The notes below the pieces were generated by a model. It was not told the DNA's origin, searched no databases, and saw only the letters and a list, made by a program, of their open reading frames with translations. Of a stretch of DNA of 64,000 nt, positions 9,464 through 16,634 are shown one piece after another (position 1 is the first letter of the stretch; each line of letters starts with the position of its first letter). A program made the translations under genes and the position numbers. This DNA comes from DASZFV01 sp036494575 (GTDB lineage Bacteria > Myxococcota_A > Polyangia > Fen-1088), in the NCBI GenBank assembly GCA_036494575.1, contig DASXOE010000154.1, positions 18,522 through 82,521 on the forward strand, in the 5' to 3' direction.

Positions 9464-9554
9464 GCCGCCAGCGAGATCAGCTCCCCGTTCCCTATCCCCT
9501 CGTCCCTGTCACATCCCCGCTCGCCCCCTGTCCCTCTCCGATCTCGCTGGCGGC
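9464..9554. repeat. 15-bp perfect inverted repeat with pyrimidine-rich loop
   Basis: Arms gccgccagcgagatc (9464-9478) and its exact reverse complement (9540-9554) flank 61 bases that are almost purely C/T on the plus strand (runs such as tcccctcgtccct). It lies 50 bases after the SRPBCC stop. The rest of 9415-9756 holds no convincing gene. Confidence 0.6.
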
Positions 9555-9682
9555 CTCCCCCTCCCTCCGCGTGCCACCCCCGGTACCCGTCTGCACCTTT
9601 CGTCTTATCGTGCTGAGATCAGCGTAGGCGCGAAGACGTCAATGTGGTGTTTCAGTTTGGAGGATTCTTTGGTCTTACGGGG

Positions 9683-9738
9683 TGACGTTTGACGTTGTGA
9701 CGTCGCGACGCTGTGACGTCGCGACGCTGTGACGCTGT
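9683..9738. repeat. GTGACGtcgcgacgct tandem repeats upstream of pssA
   Basis: Two exact 16-base units gtgacgtcgcgacgct (9697-9712 and 9713-9728) are bracketed by partial units built on GTGACGt (9682-9696) and gtgacgct (9729-9736). Each full unit contains the palindrome gcgacgtcgc-like core (gacgtc). The array ends about 20 bases before the pssA start, inside its likely promoter or 5' leader. Confidence 0.65.
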
Positions 9739-9756
9739 CCCGACTTTCGCGGACCC

Positions 9757-10377
9757 ATGGCGAAACCCAAGCACTTCTCGATGCTCCGCGACTTCACCGT
9801 CGCGGATTTCCTGACGCTGGGGAACGCCGCTTGCGGGGTGGGCGCCATCTTCGCGGCCATCTCGTACGTCGAGACGGGACAGCTCTGGCATTTTTACGTC
9901 GCGGCGGCGTTCGGCCCGCTGGCGTTCGTTTTCGACGCGCTCGACGGGCACGTGGCGCGCTGGCGGCACGAGCACTCGTCGATGGGCCGCGAGCTCGATT
10001 CCTTGGCGGACGTGATCTCCTTCGGCGTGGCCCCCGCCGTGATCGCCTATGCGGCCGGGCTGCGTGGGGGTTGGGACCGCGCGATCCTCGTCGTCTTCGT
10101 CGCCTGCGGCGTCAGTCGGCTGGCCCGGTACAATGTGACGGCGGAATCCCTTTCGGCAGGAGCGGACAAGGTTCGGTACTTCGAGGGCGCGCCCATTCCG
10201 ACCAGCTTGTGGTTGACGGGCGTCCTCGCGATCCTGGCGGCGACGGGCCACCTCGGAGAGGCCCTCTGGCCAGGCGCCGCGGACCTGGGACCGTTTCGCC
10301 TGCACGCGCTGGTGCTGCTCTTCGCGGCGCAGGGTGCGCTCATGGTCAGCAAGACGATCCGGATTCCGAAGCCCTGA
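9757..10377 (+). CDS. pssA: CDP-diacylglycerol--serine O-phosphatidyltransferase
   Basis: 206 residues with ~5-6 membrane helices. The CDP-alcohol phosphotransferase signature D60..D63-G-x2-A-R-x8-G77-x3-D81-x3-D85 is complete (FDALDGHVARWRHEHSSMGR then ELDSLAD). N-terminal FLTLGNAACGVGAIFAA and the SFGVAPAVIAYAAG segment are typical of bacterial type II PssA. It makes phosphatidylserine, the precursor of phosphatidylethanolamine, at the inner membrane. Its promoter zone carries the GTGACG repeat array; it converges on rlmH, with 27 bases between stops. Confidence 0.92.
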   Translation: MAKPKHFSMLRDFTVADFLTLGNAACGVGAIFAAISYVETGQLWHFYVAAAFGPLAFVFDALDGHVARWRHEHSSMGRELDSLADVISFGVAPAVIAYAAGLRGGWDRAILVVFVACGVSRLARYNVTAESLSAGADKVRYFEGAPIPTSLWLTGVLAILAATGHLGEALWPGAADLGPFRLHALVLLFAAQGALMVSKTIRIPKP

Positions 10378-10404
10378 CGCCACGGGCGCGGCTGGCTCAT
10401 CGAC

Positions 10405-10827
10405 TCAGTGGTGATAGGGCTCGCCGCGGATGATGCTCAGCGCGCGGTAGAGCTGTTCGCAGAGCACGACGCGCGCGAGGCGGTGGGGCAGGGTCAAGTT
10501 GGAGAGCGAGAGGCGGCGCGACGCCTTCGTGACGACGTGCGCCGGCAGGCCCAGCGCGCCGCCGATGAGGAAGGCGATCGTCTGCGCGCCGTGGAGCATC
10601 TGGTGCTCGAGATGCTTGGCGAGCGCCCCGGTGGTCCAGGCGTCGCCGCCGGGCTCGAGCGCGATCAGCTCCGCGCGCGCCGGCAGCCTGCGCGCGAGCG
10701 CGTCGTCGTCGTCGACCTCGACGATCTCGACAGGGACGTGGCGGCGCGCGCGCTGGACGTAGTCGTCGCAGAGCGCCGCCATGTGGCGGTCGCGCATTTT
10801 CCCGACGGCCAGGACCACGATCTTCAC
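10405..10827 (-). CDS. rlmH: 23S rRNA (pseudouridine1915-N3)-methyltransferase
   Basis: 140 residues; the family is usually ~155. It methylates pseudouridine 1915 in helix 69 of 23S rRNA using SAM through a trefoil-knot (SPOUT) fold. Diagnostic segments are FLIGGALGLPAHV (SAM loop), LPHRLARVVLCEQLYRA and the C-terminal IRGEPYHH. It follows rsfS on the same strand, a common pairing in bacteria, but with a 97-base gap that contains a hairpin and a 21-bp duplication. Confidence 0.96.
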   Translation of the reverse strand: MKIVVLAVGKMRDRHMAALCDDYVQRARRHVPVEIVEVDDDDALARRLPARAELIALEPGGDAWTTGALAKHLEHQMLHGAQTIAFLIGGALGLPAHVVTKASRRLSLSNLTLPHRLARVVLCEQLYRALSIIRGEPYHH

Positions 10828-10837
10828 TGGCCCTTCA

Positions 10838-10897
10838 GACCCTCACCCTAGTCCTCACCCCTGCGGGGAGAGGGAATCTTGGAGCGAGGCACGCTCC
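10838..10897. repeat. REP-like palindromic segment in the rsfS-rlmH gap
   Basis: The stretch ccctcaccctagtcctcacc ... cccctgcgggg ... agaggg resembles the intergenic 'CCCTCACCCT...GGGAGAGGG' repeats seen in many GC-rich proteobacterial genomes. It contains cccc-tgc-gggg and, beside it, a hairpin ggagcg (10881-10886) / cgctcc (10892-10897) with a 5-base loop. It may attenuate read-through from rsfS into rlmH; this is not shown by the sequence alone. Confidence 0.45.
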
Positions 10898-10900
10898 CTC

Positions 10901-10942
10901 AGCTCATAGAGCGTAGTAGGAAGCTCATAGAGCGTAGTAGGA
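10901..10942. repeat. 21-bp exact tandem duplication across the rsfS stop codon
   Basis: agctcatagagcgtagtagg-a is present at 10901-10921 and again immediately at 10922-10942. On the minus strand each copy reads Ser-Tyr-Tyr-Ala-Leu-stop, so the rsfS C-terminus and stop codon are duplicated in frame, the second copy being untranslated. Confidence 0.85.
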
Positions 10943-11548
10943 CTCGGGCTCGGAGATCTTGGCGTCGGCGGGGACGTCGAGTGGGACGCGGGGGGCTTCG
11001 ATCCACAGGCTCTCGAGGTCGTAGAACTCGCGCACCGGGTGGAAAAAGACGTGGATGACGACGCTGCCGAAGTCGAGCAGCGTCCAGCGGCCGCTGCCCG
11101 TGCCCTCTTGGCCGAGCGCGAGCCGGCCGCGCGCCTTCATCGCCTGCCGGACGTTCTCGGCGATGGCGTCGACCTGGCGGTCGCTGCGGCCGCTCACGAT
11201 GCCGATGAAGTCCGTGTAGCTCGCCATCGCGGACACGTCGATGAGCACGGGCGCCAGCGCCTTTTTGTCGAGCGCGGCGTCGATGGCGGCAATCGCGAGC
11301 GTCCGGACCTCGGCGAGCTCAGCGCGTGGCGCGCGGGCGGGCGGCGCCAACGCCGCGCGGTCCGTGACGCCCGATCTCAGGGCGCCGCGCACCGGAATCC
11401 GTCCAGCCTTGCGCGCGCTCACGGGCTGGCGCGATTTGGCGCCCTGTCCACCTCGATTTCGGGACCCGTCCGTCTTGCTCCCCTTGTTCCCCTTGCCCCC
11501 GGATCGCGTCGGACCTTTTGTTTTCTTCACCTGCTTCAATCGTAGCAA
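10925..11548 (-). CDS. rsfS: Ribosome silencing factor
   Basis: The last ~125 residues are a complete RsfS/Iojap domain: VLIDVSAMASYTDFIGIVSG, AIAENVRQAMK, WTLLDFGSVVIHVFFHPVRE and FYDLESLW. RsfS binds ribosomal protein L14 (uL14) and blocks subunit joining when nutrients run low. The ~80 residues ahead of it are a basic, Gly/Lys/Arg-rich extension absent from typical ~110-residue homologues. The start is uncertain: TTG at 11548 is the longest reading, GTG at 11530 is possible, and a much later start near the domain cannot be excluded. The stop codon lies inside a 21-bp tandem duplication. Confidence 0.9.
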   Translation of the reverse strand: MLRLKQVKKTKGPTRSGGKGNKGSKTDGSRNRGGQGAKSRQPVSARKAGRIPVRGALRSGVTDRAALAPPARAPRAELAEVRTLAIAAIDAALDKKALAPVLIDVSAMASYTDFIGIVSGRSDRQVDAIAENVRQAMKARGRLALGQEGTGSGRWTLLDFGSVVIHVFFHPVREFYDLESLWIEAPRVPLDVPADAKISEPESYYAL

Positions 11549-11589
11549 AGGGGTTCGGTGGTGGCCAGCGTTCGCGACCTCCGACTCGG

Positions 11590-12456
11590 CTATGGGGCCA
11601 GGGGGGCCGAGGGCGCCGGTCCGGACGGGGGAGGCGCGGCGTCGCGAGCGTTTTCGGCGGCGCGCCAGCGCCGCTCGAACGTCCGCACGAGCGCCACGAG
11701 GTACTCCTGCCCGAGCCCGAGGCGTCCCTCCACCTCGCTCGAGGCGCGGTCGAGCCAGCGAGCCTCGTGGCTGCTCGCGCCCTCGTCGTCGCTGCCCGGC
11801 ACGGGATCCGTCGTCTGCCCGCCGCTCTGGGCCCAGCGGCGCGCGGCGCTCTCGATCTTCGAGTTCGCCCAGGCGGGCGCCTCGAGCATCGTCTGACCGA
11901 GGACGCGGCTGCCTTCGCGGAACGCCTTCACGATGGCCGTGCGCTCGGTCTCCGCGAGCGCCGCGTGCATGACGTCGCGCAGCTCGATGGCGCGCGTGCG
12001 ATCGATGCCCGCGCCCACGTGCATCTTCGCGCAGAAGTGATCGAACAGCGTGCCGAGCTGGAACGTCGACGCCATCTCCTCGGCGCGGCGACCCACGGCG
12101 AGCACGGCGAAGAACTTTCTCCAGGCCAGCTTGAGCGCGAGCAGGGTCGCCGCCGTGAGCGTCGCGTTGCGCATGGCCGTCGACCCGCGCGGGTCGCCGA
12201 GCAGCTCGGCCGAGGAGGCCGCGAGGTCCACCTGCCGGCGCTCGGCGAGCTTCATGAGCATTCCCGCCTTCACGCGGCCCGAGAGATACTCGTCCATGAC
12301 GGGGAGCGGGACGACGCCGCCCACGGCCGTCGCCAGCAACGAGCGCCGCACGATGAAGCGGCGGTTGGCGGCGAGGTGGTCGAGCTCGCCCGGGACGATC
12401 TTGCCCGCCCCGCCGGGGAGCACGATGAGCTCGGGCTGGTCGTCGTCTTCGTTCAT
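11590..12456 (-). CDS. Conserved hypothetical protein with hydrophobic core segments
   Basis: 288 residues; I do not recognise the family. Residues ~36-60 (SLLATAVGGVVPLPVMDEYL) and ~98-120 (ATLTAATLLALKLAWRKFFA) are hydrophobic and helix-like, and the 'PLPVMDEYLSGRV' run recalls the Pro-rich hydrophobic segments of DUF697/EcsC-type proteins, but that is only a resemblance. The C-terminal ~70 residues are charged, then Ala/Pro-rich. No signal peptide. Its ATG overlaps the stop of the upstream lipoprotein gene by 4 bp (12453-12456), so the two are coupled and probably act together. Confidence 0.65.
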   Translation of the reverse strand: MNEDDDQPELIVLPGGAGKIVPGELDHLAANRRFIVRRSLLATAVGGVVPLPVMDEYLSGRVKAGMLMKLAERRQVDLAASSAELLGDPRGSTAMRNATLTAATLLALKLAWRKFFAVLAVGRRAEEMASTFQLGTLFDHFCAKMHVGAGIDRTRAIELRDVMHAALAETERTAIVKAFREGSRVLGQTMLEAPAWANSKIESAARRWAQSGGQTTDPVPGSDDEGASSHEARWLDRASSEVEGRLGLGQEYLVALVRTFERRWRAAENARDAAPPPSGPAPSAPLAP

Positions 12457-13415
12457 GGCGTCTTTCCCGCGGGCGGCTTCGACGATTTCAGCGCGGGCGG
12501 CGCGGGGACCGCCCCCGGCTTCGCCGCGTGAGCGGCGGTCTTGGGGGCCGGGGCGGGCGGCAAGCGCGTGCTCGGCAAGCCGCCGAGCAGCTCGCGTTGC
12601 TCGGGCTCGATGCGCTGGCGGAGCGCCAGATCCTCGGCGGGCGGAGGGGTCACGGCCGCCGTGCTCCCGACGTCCGTGACAGCGCCGTGCACCTCGACGG
12701 CGCCCTTGAGGTCGCGGCCCTCTCGTTTGGTCGTGAAGGTCGCCGTGAGGTCGATCCCGAGGAGCGCGCCCGTGCCGTCGTCGACGAGCGCGCGACCCTG
12801 GAGGTCGTTGACGACGACGCCGGCGCGCCAGGCACGCAGGCCCTGCGGGGTGTCGCGCGGCGCCGGATCCTCGGCGCGCGCCGTGTCGCGCGCGAGCGCG
12901 TACTCGGTGACCGCGGCGCCTCCCGCGCCCGCCGGGCCCGGGGTTCGTCTGAGCGCGGCATAGGGCGCGGCGAGCTCCCAGGCCGCCCAGGGCGCGCCGA
13001 GCGCCTCTTCGAGGAGCTTCGTGGGCTCAGGCTCTTCGGCGACGCGACGGATCATCTTGCCATAGCGTAGCGCAACGAAGAGCTCGCGGCCCACGCGCGC
13101 GACCTCGCGGCCGCCGTCGCGGTCGTTCGTCTCGGACAGGCGGAAATTCCGCGCCCGGTCGACCCAGACGTCGGTCGTCGTCGTGACGCCGTCGTCGGGC
13201 GCCGCGACCCCCGCGACGAAGCGCGCCGTGCCGTGGTAGTGCGCGCCGCCCGCGCGCCCCAGCGCCTCCGCGAAGAACGCGGGCCGCAGCGCCTCGGCGA
13301 GGGTCGCCGTCTGCCGGCGCGTCTCGGCGTTGGAGCCCCGGGTGCACGCGAGGGCCGCGAGCGGGAGGGCGAGCAGGGACCAGGGGAGAAGGATTCGCTT
13401 CAAGCCGCCCGACAC
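12453..13415 (-). CDS. Putative lipoprotein, possibly LolA/LolB-like fold
   Basis: 320 residues from a GTG start. Positively charged n-region (GGLKR), hydrophobic core (ILLPWSLLALPLAALAC) and Cys at ~24 suggest lipid attachment, although the lipobox (ALAC) is not ideal. The middle has alternating strands (GTARFVAGVA, TTDVWVDRARNFRLSET, GRELFVALRYGKMI) that recall a LolA-like half-barrel; this is a guess. The last ~40 residues are Pro/Ala/Lys-rich. Translationally coupled to the following hypothetical gene. Only 17 bp separate its start from that of pilD on the other strand, so one of the two starts or promoters lies inside the neighbouring gene. Confidence 0.65.
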   Translation of the reverse strand: MSGGLKRILLPWSLLALPLAALACTRGSNAETRRQTATLAEALRPAFFAEALGRAGGAHYHGTARFVAGVAAPDDGVTTTTDVWVDRARNFRLSETNDRDGGREVARVGRELFVALRYGKMIRRVAEEPEPTKLLEEALGAPWAAWELAAPYAALRRTPGPAGAGGAAVTEYALARDTARAEDPAPRDTPQGLRAWRAGVVVNDLQGRALVDDGTGALLGIDLTATFTTKREGRDLKGAVEVHGAVTDVGSTAAVTPPPAEDLALRQRIEPEQRELLGGLPSTRLPPAPAPKTAAHAAKPGAVPAPPALKSSKPPAGKTP

Positions 13416-13432
13416 CTTAGCATTGGCGAGGC

Positions 13433-14311
13433 ATGGCCGAGAGCGCCGCCTGGCTGTCGTCCTCTTCCAGCGCCTTTTCGCAGCTGGCGTCGTCGCCCTT
13501 CGCGATCGCGGCGGCCGGGATCTTCGGCGCGCTCTGGGGCAGCTTCTTCAACGTCTGCATCGCGCGCATCCCCGGCGGACAGTCGATCGTGCGCCCCGGG
13601 TCGCGCTGCGGCGCCTGCGGCGCGCCCGTGCGCGCGCTCGACAACGTGCCCGTGCTCTCGTACTTCTGGCTGCGGGGCCGGTGCCGCGCGTGCGCGGCGC
13701 CCTTCTCGGCGCGCTATCCGCTCGTCGAGCTCCTGGGCGCGCTGCTCGCGGCCGGGCTGTGGTGGCAATGCGTCGCGAGCGATCCCGAAGGCGCCGTCGC
13801 GGTCCGCCTCGCGCGCTTCGCCTACGATTTCGCCTTCACGGGCGTGCTCGTCGTCTTGTCGTTCATCGATCTCGCGACGCTGCTGCTGCCCGACGTCATC
13901 ACGTTGCCCGCGCTGGCGGTCTTCTTCCTGGCGGGCTTCGGCGTGCATGAGGCTTCCTGGCTCGCGCGCGTCGTGGGCGCCGCCGCCGGCTACCTCTTCG
14001 TGCGCCTGATCGCCGACTTCTACTACTACGTGCTCAAGCGCGAGGGCCTCGGTCTCGGCGACGGCAAGCTGCTCGCGGTCATCGGCGTCGCGCTCGGCTG
14101 GAAGGCGCTGCCGCTCGTCGTCTTCGCGGGCGCCATCCTGGGCTCGCTCATCAGCATCCCCGTCGTGCTCGCGACGCGCCGAGGCCGGGGCGGCTCGGAG
14201 TCGCTGCGCGACGTGCAGGTCCCGTTCGGGCCGTTCCTGGCTCTCGGCGCGCTCGTGTACCTGTTCGCGGGTCGCGCCCTCCTCGCCTTCACGGGCGGGG
14301 CCTGGCTGTGA
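13433..14311 (+). CDS. pilD: Type IV prepilin peptidase / N-methyltransferase (A24 family)
   Basis: 292 residues, a full-length bifunctional enzyme. After the first membrane segment comes the cytoplasmic methylase domain with its zinc tetracysteine (C59-x2-C62 and C84-x2-C87). The two catalytic aspartates are in LSFIDLATLLLPD (D146) and EGLGLGDGKLLA (D209, the GxGD site). It cleaves and methylates prepilins or pseudopilins at the inner membrane. Because it carries the CxxC pairs it belongs to the type IVa pilus/type II secretion group; the short CpaA-type peptidase of the Tad locus at 62.6 kb is a separate enzyme. Confidence 0.95.
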   Translation: MAESAAWLSSSSSAFSQLASSPFAIAAAGIFGALWGSFFNVCIARIPGGQSIVRPGSRCGACGAPVRALDNVPVLSYFWLRGRCRACAAPFSARYPLVELLGALLAAGLWWQCVASDPEGAVAVRLARFAYDFAFTGVLVVLSFIDLATLLLPDVITLPALAVFFLAGFGVHEASWLARVVGAAAGYLFVRLIADFYYYVLKREGLGLGDGKLLAVIGVALGWKALPLVVFAGAILGSLISIPVVLATRRGRGGSESLRDVQVPFGPFLALGALVYLFAGRALLAFTGGAWL

Positions 14312-14422
14312 GCGGGCGCGGCTTCTTTACGAGGTGCGCCGCGGCTTGTTTCGCTGGTGCGACGGCCTATTTATCGTAAGGTCACGGGTACGCGGCCGAG
14401 AGCAGCGAACGAGGAGGGTCCC

Positions 14423-15181
14423 TTGCTGAAGGTCAAGGCGCGTTCTCAGGCGACGGCCGAGGTCGTCGCGCAGGTGCTCGAAGACGTCACGACGACCGAG
14501 CGCGCCGTCCGCCGGAGGCGCCCGGCGTGGCCCTTCGTTACCCTCTCCTGGGCGCAGAGCATCGACGGCAGCCTCGCGCTCGAGGCCGGGCGCGGCGTCG
14601 CTTTGAGCGGCAGCGAGTCGCTCGCGCTCACGCACGCCGTGCGCGCCGCCCACGACGCCATCCTCGTGGGCATCGAGACGTTGCTGGCGGACGATCCGCA
14701 GCTCAGCGTGCGGCGCTGGGCGGGTCGCTCACCCGCGCCCGTCGTGCTCGACAGCCGCTTGCGCACACCGCCCTCGGCGCGCGTTCTGTCGAGCGCGGGG
14801 CCCGATCGCGTCGTGCGCATCGCCTGCACGGAGGGCGTCGAGCGGGCGCGCGCCGCGGCGCTCGTCGAGAGGGGGGCGAGCGTCCTGGCCCTGCCGGCCT
14901 GGTCGAACGGATGGGTGGATCTCGAGGCGCTCCTCGACGCGCTCGGCGCCGCGGGCGTGCGCCGGGTCATGGTCGAGGGCGGCGCGCGCGTGCTCACGAG
15001 CTTTCTGCGCGCGGCGCTCGGCGACTACGCCATCGTCACGGTCGCGCCGCGTTTCCTGGGCGGGCTGGCCGCCGTGGGCGCGCTCGATGAGGCGCGCCCC
15101 CCGCGCTTCACCTCGATGACGAGCCACCGCCTGGCCGATGACGTCGTGCTCGCCGGGCCACTCGCCTGGGGCACGACGTGA
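14423..15181 (+). CDS. RibD C-terminal-domain (dihydrofolate-reductase-fold) reductase
   Basis: About 252 residues with the reductase half of RibD only: PFVTLSWAQSIDGSLAL, HAVRAAHDAILVGIETLLAD then DPQLSVR, PVVLDSRLRT and VMVEGGARVL (NADPH and substrate loops). The N-terminal deaminase domain of bifunctional RibD is absent. This family reduces the ribose of aminopyrimidine ribotides with NADPH. GAGGAGGG at 14411-14418 supports the TTG at 14423 (CTG at 14426 is also possible); a GTG at 14357 would give a longer form. Its stop overlaps the GTG of the dehydrogenase gene (15178-15181), so it heads a compact set with the dehydrogenase, PTPS-like and glycosyltransferase genes. Confidence 0.82.
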   Translation: MLKVKARSQATAEVVAQVLEDVTTTERAVRRRRPAWPFVTLSWAQSIDGSLALEAGRGVALSGSESLALTHAVRAAHDAILVGIETLLADDPQLSVRRWAGRSPAPVVLDSRLRTPPSARVLSSAGPDRVVRIACTEGVERARAAALVERGASVLALPAWSNGWVDLEALLDALGAAGVRRVMVEGGARVLTSFLRAALGDYAIVTVAPRFLGGLAAVGALDEARPPRFTSMTSHRLADDVVLAGPLAWGTT

Positions 15182-16209
15182 GACGTCAGGCGCTCGTCTT
15201 CGCCGGGCCCCGCCGCGTCGAGGTCGTCGAGGACGAGCTCGCGGCGCCGCCCGCCGGGCACGTCCTCGTGAAAACGCGTGTCTCTGCCGTGAGCGCGGGG
15301 ACCGAATTGCTCGTTTACCGCGACGAGCTGGCGCGCGGCCGCCCGCTCGACGAGAGCCTGCCGGCGCTCGCGGGCGGGTCCTTCGCGTTCCCCGCGCGCT
15401 ATGGCTACGCCGCCGTGGGCGACGTCGTGGCCGCGGGCGCGGGCGTGCCCGGTGGCTGGCTGGGGCGACGCGTCTTCGCGCTGCAGCCACACGCGAGCGC
15501 GTTCGTCGCGCCGCTCGAGGGCGTCCTCGAAGTGCCGCCTTCCCTAGACGCCGAGCGCGCCGCGCTCTTCGCGAGCATGGAGACCGCTGTCAACCTCGTC
15601 CTCGACGGCGCGCCGCGCCTCGGCGAGCGCGTCGTCGTCCTGGGCCAGGGCGTCGTCGGGCTCCTCGCGACCGCGCTGCTCGCGCGGTTCCCCCTCGAGG
15701 CGCTCGTCGTCGTCGACACCGTCGCGACGCGCGCCCGACGCGGCCTCGCGCTCGGCGCCCACGCCGCCGTCGCCGATGTCACGGCGGCGCGCGCCGCGCT
15801 CGTGGGGGCCGGCGGCGCCGGCGTCGGCCCCGAGCGGGGCGCCGACCTGACGTTCGAGCTCACGGGCAACCCGGCCGCCCTCGACGACGCGCTCGCGCTC
15901 ACGGGCCGCGAGGGGCGCGTCGTCGTCGGCTCGTTCTACGGCGGCAAGCGCGCGCCCGTCGACCTCGGCGCCCACTTCCACCGCGGACGGCTCACGCTGC
16001 TCAGCAGCCAGGTGAGCCACATCGCGCCGGCTCTCACGGGCCGCTGGGACCGCGCGCGCCGCCGCGCCGCGGCCTGGGACGCGCTCGCGCGCTTCGACGC
16101 CGCGGCCGTCGTCACGCACCGCTTCGCGCTCGGGCGCGCCGCCGAGGCCTATGCGCGCCTCGACGCGGGCCCCTCCGAGGCGTTACAAGTTCTCCTCACT
16201 TACGAGTGA
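15178..16209 (+). CDS. Medium-chain (zinc-type) alcohol dehydrogenase family oxidoreductase
   Basis: 343 residues. The N-terminal GroES-like part (PPAGHVLVKTRVSAVSAGTE) and Rossmann NAD(P) loop VVVLGQGVVGLLATALL are clear, followed by ADLTFELTGNPAALDDALAL and EGRVVVGSFYGG. The GHE(x)2G zinc signature of classical members is not visible (FPARYGYAAVG occupies that place) and there is no four-cysteine lobe, so it may not use zinc in the standard way. Starts with GTG overlapping the preceding stop. Its position between a RibD-like reductase and a pterin-synthase homologue suggests oxidation or reduction of a shared heterocycle or sugar intermediate. Confidence 0.85.
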   Translation: MRRQALVFAGPRRVEVVEDELAAPPAGHVLVKTRVSAVSAGTELLVYRDELARGRPLDESLPALAGGSFAFPARYGYAAVGDVVAAGAGVPGGWLGRRVFALQPHASAFVAPLEGVLEVPPSLDAERAALFASMETAVNLVLDGAPRLGERVVVLGQGVVGLLATALLARFPLEALVVVDTVATRARRGLALGAHAAVADVTAARAALVGAGGAGVGPERGADLTFELTGNPAALDDALALTGREGRVVVGSFYGGKRAPVDLGAHFHRGRLTLLSSQVSHIAPALTGRWDRARRRAAAWDALARFDAAAVVTHRFALGRAAEAYARLDAGPSEALQVLLTYE

Positions 16210-16223
16210 AAGAGCGGAACGAC

Positions 16224-16622
16224 ATGAGTCGATACACGGTCGGCGTCCTTCGCGAGTTCATCGCGTCCCACTTTCTCTTCGGCGGGGATTGGGGCCGCGA
16301 GAATCAGCCGCACGCGCACCACTACCGCATGGAGACGATCTTCGCGGGCGACGAGCTCGACCGCCACGGCTACCTGCTCGACATCGCAGTCGTCAAGCAG
16401 CACCTCGACGGTCTCGTGGCGCGCTTTCGCGACAAGATGCTCAACGACCTGCCCGAGCTCGGGGGCCGCAATCCCGGGCTCGAGCCCTTCGCGCGTGCTC
16501 TCGCCGAGGGCCTGTCCCGCGCGCTCCTCCCGGCGCTGCCGCCGCGCACGCTGACGGCGCTCATGGTGAAGCTGTGGGAGGACGAAGAGGCCTTCGCGAC
16601 GTACACCCTCTCGTTTCCCTGA
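16224..16622 (+). CDS. 6-pyruvoyltetrahydropterin synthase / QueD family protein with Glu at the Cys site
   Basis: 132 residues, normal for the T-fold family. Zinc ligands are H16 (FIASHFLF), H30 and H32 (PHAHHY). LLDIAVVKQHL matches the 'iiDFaelK' strand, LNDLPEL the conserved L-N-D motif, and MVKLWEDEEA ends with the pterin-anchoring Glu (E119). In E. coli QueD the catalytic cysteine lies four residues before the second zinc His; here that position is E26, a change also known from PTPS-III enzymes that act on dihydroneopterin triphosphate differently. The reaction is thus unlikely to be plain queuosine synthesis. It is 14 bp after the dehydrogenase and 12 bp before the glycosyltransferase gene. 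Confidence 0.85.
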   Translation: MSRYTVGVLREFIASHFLFGGDWGRENQPHAHHYRMETIFAGDELDRHGYLLDIAVVKQHLDGLVARFRDKMLNDLPELGGRNPGLEPFARALAEGLSRALLPALPPRTLTALMVKLWEDEEAFATYTLSFP

Positions 16623-16634
16623 GCGCTGGACCGC

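Noticed and set aside
13455..13490. Possible Tat or lipoprotein signal at the start of pilD
   Set aside because: The Ser-rich stretch lacks Arg-Arg or a lipobox; the following helix is the first membrane segment of the peptidase.
14357..14422. Longer N-terminus for the RibD-like reductase from GTG 14357
   Set aside because: The extra residues are not conserved-looking and the only strong ribosome-binding site (GAGGAGGG) precedes 14423.
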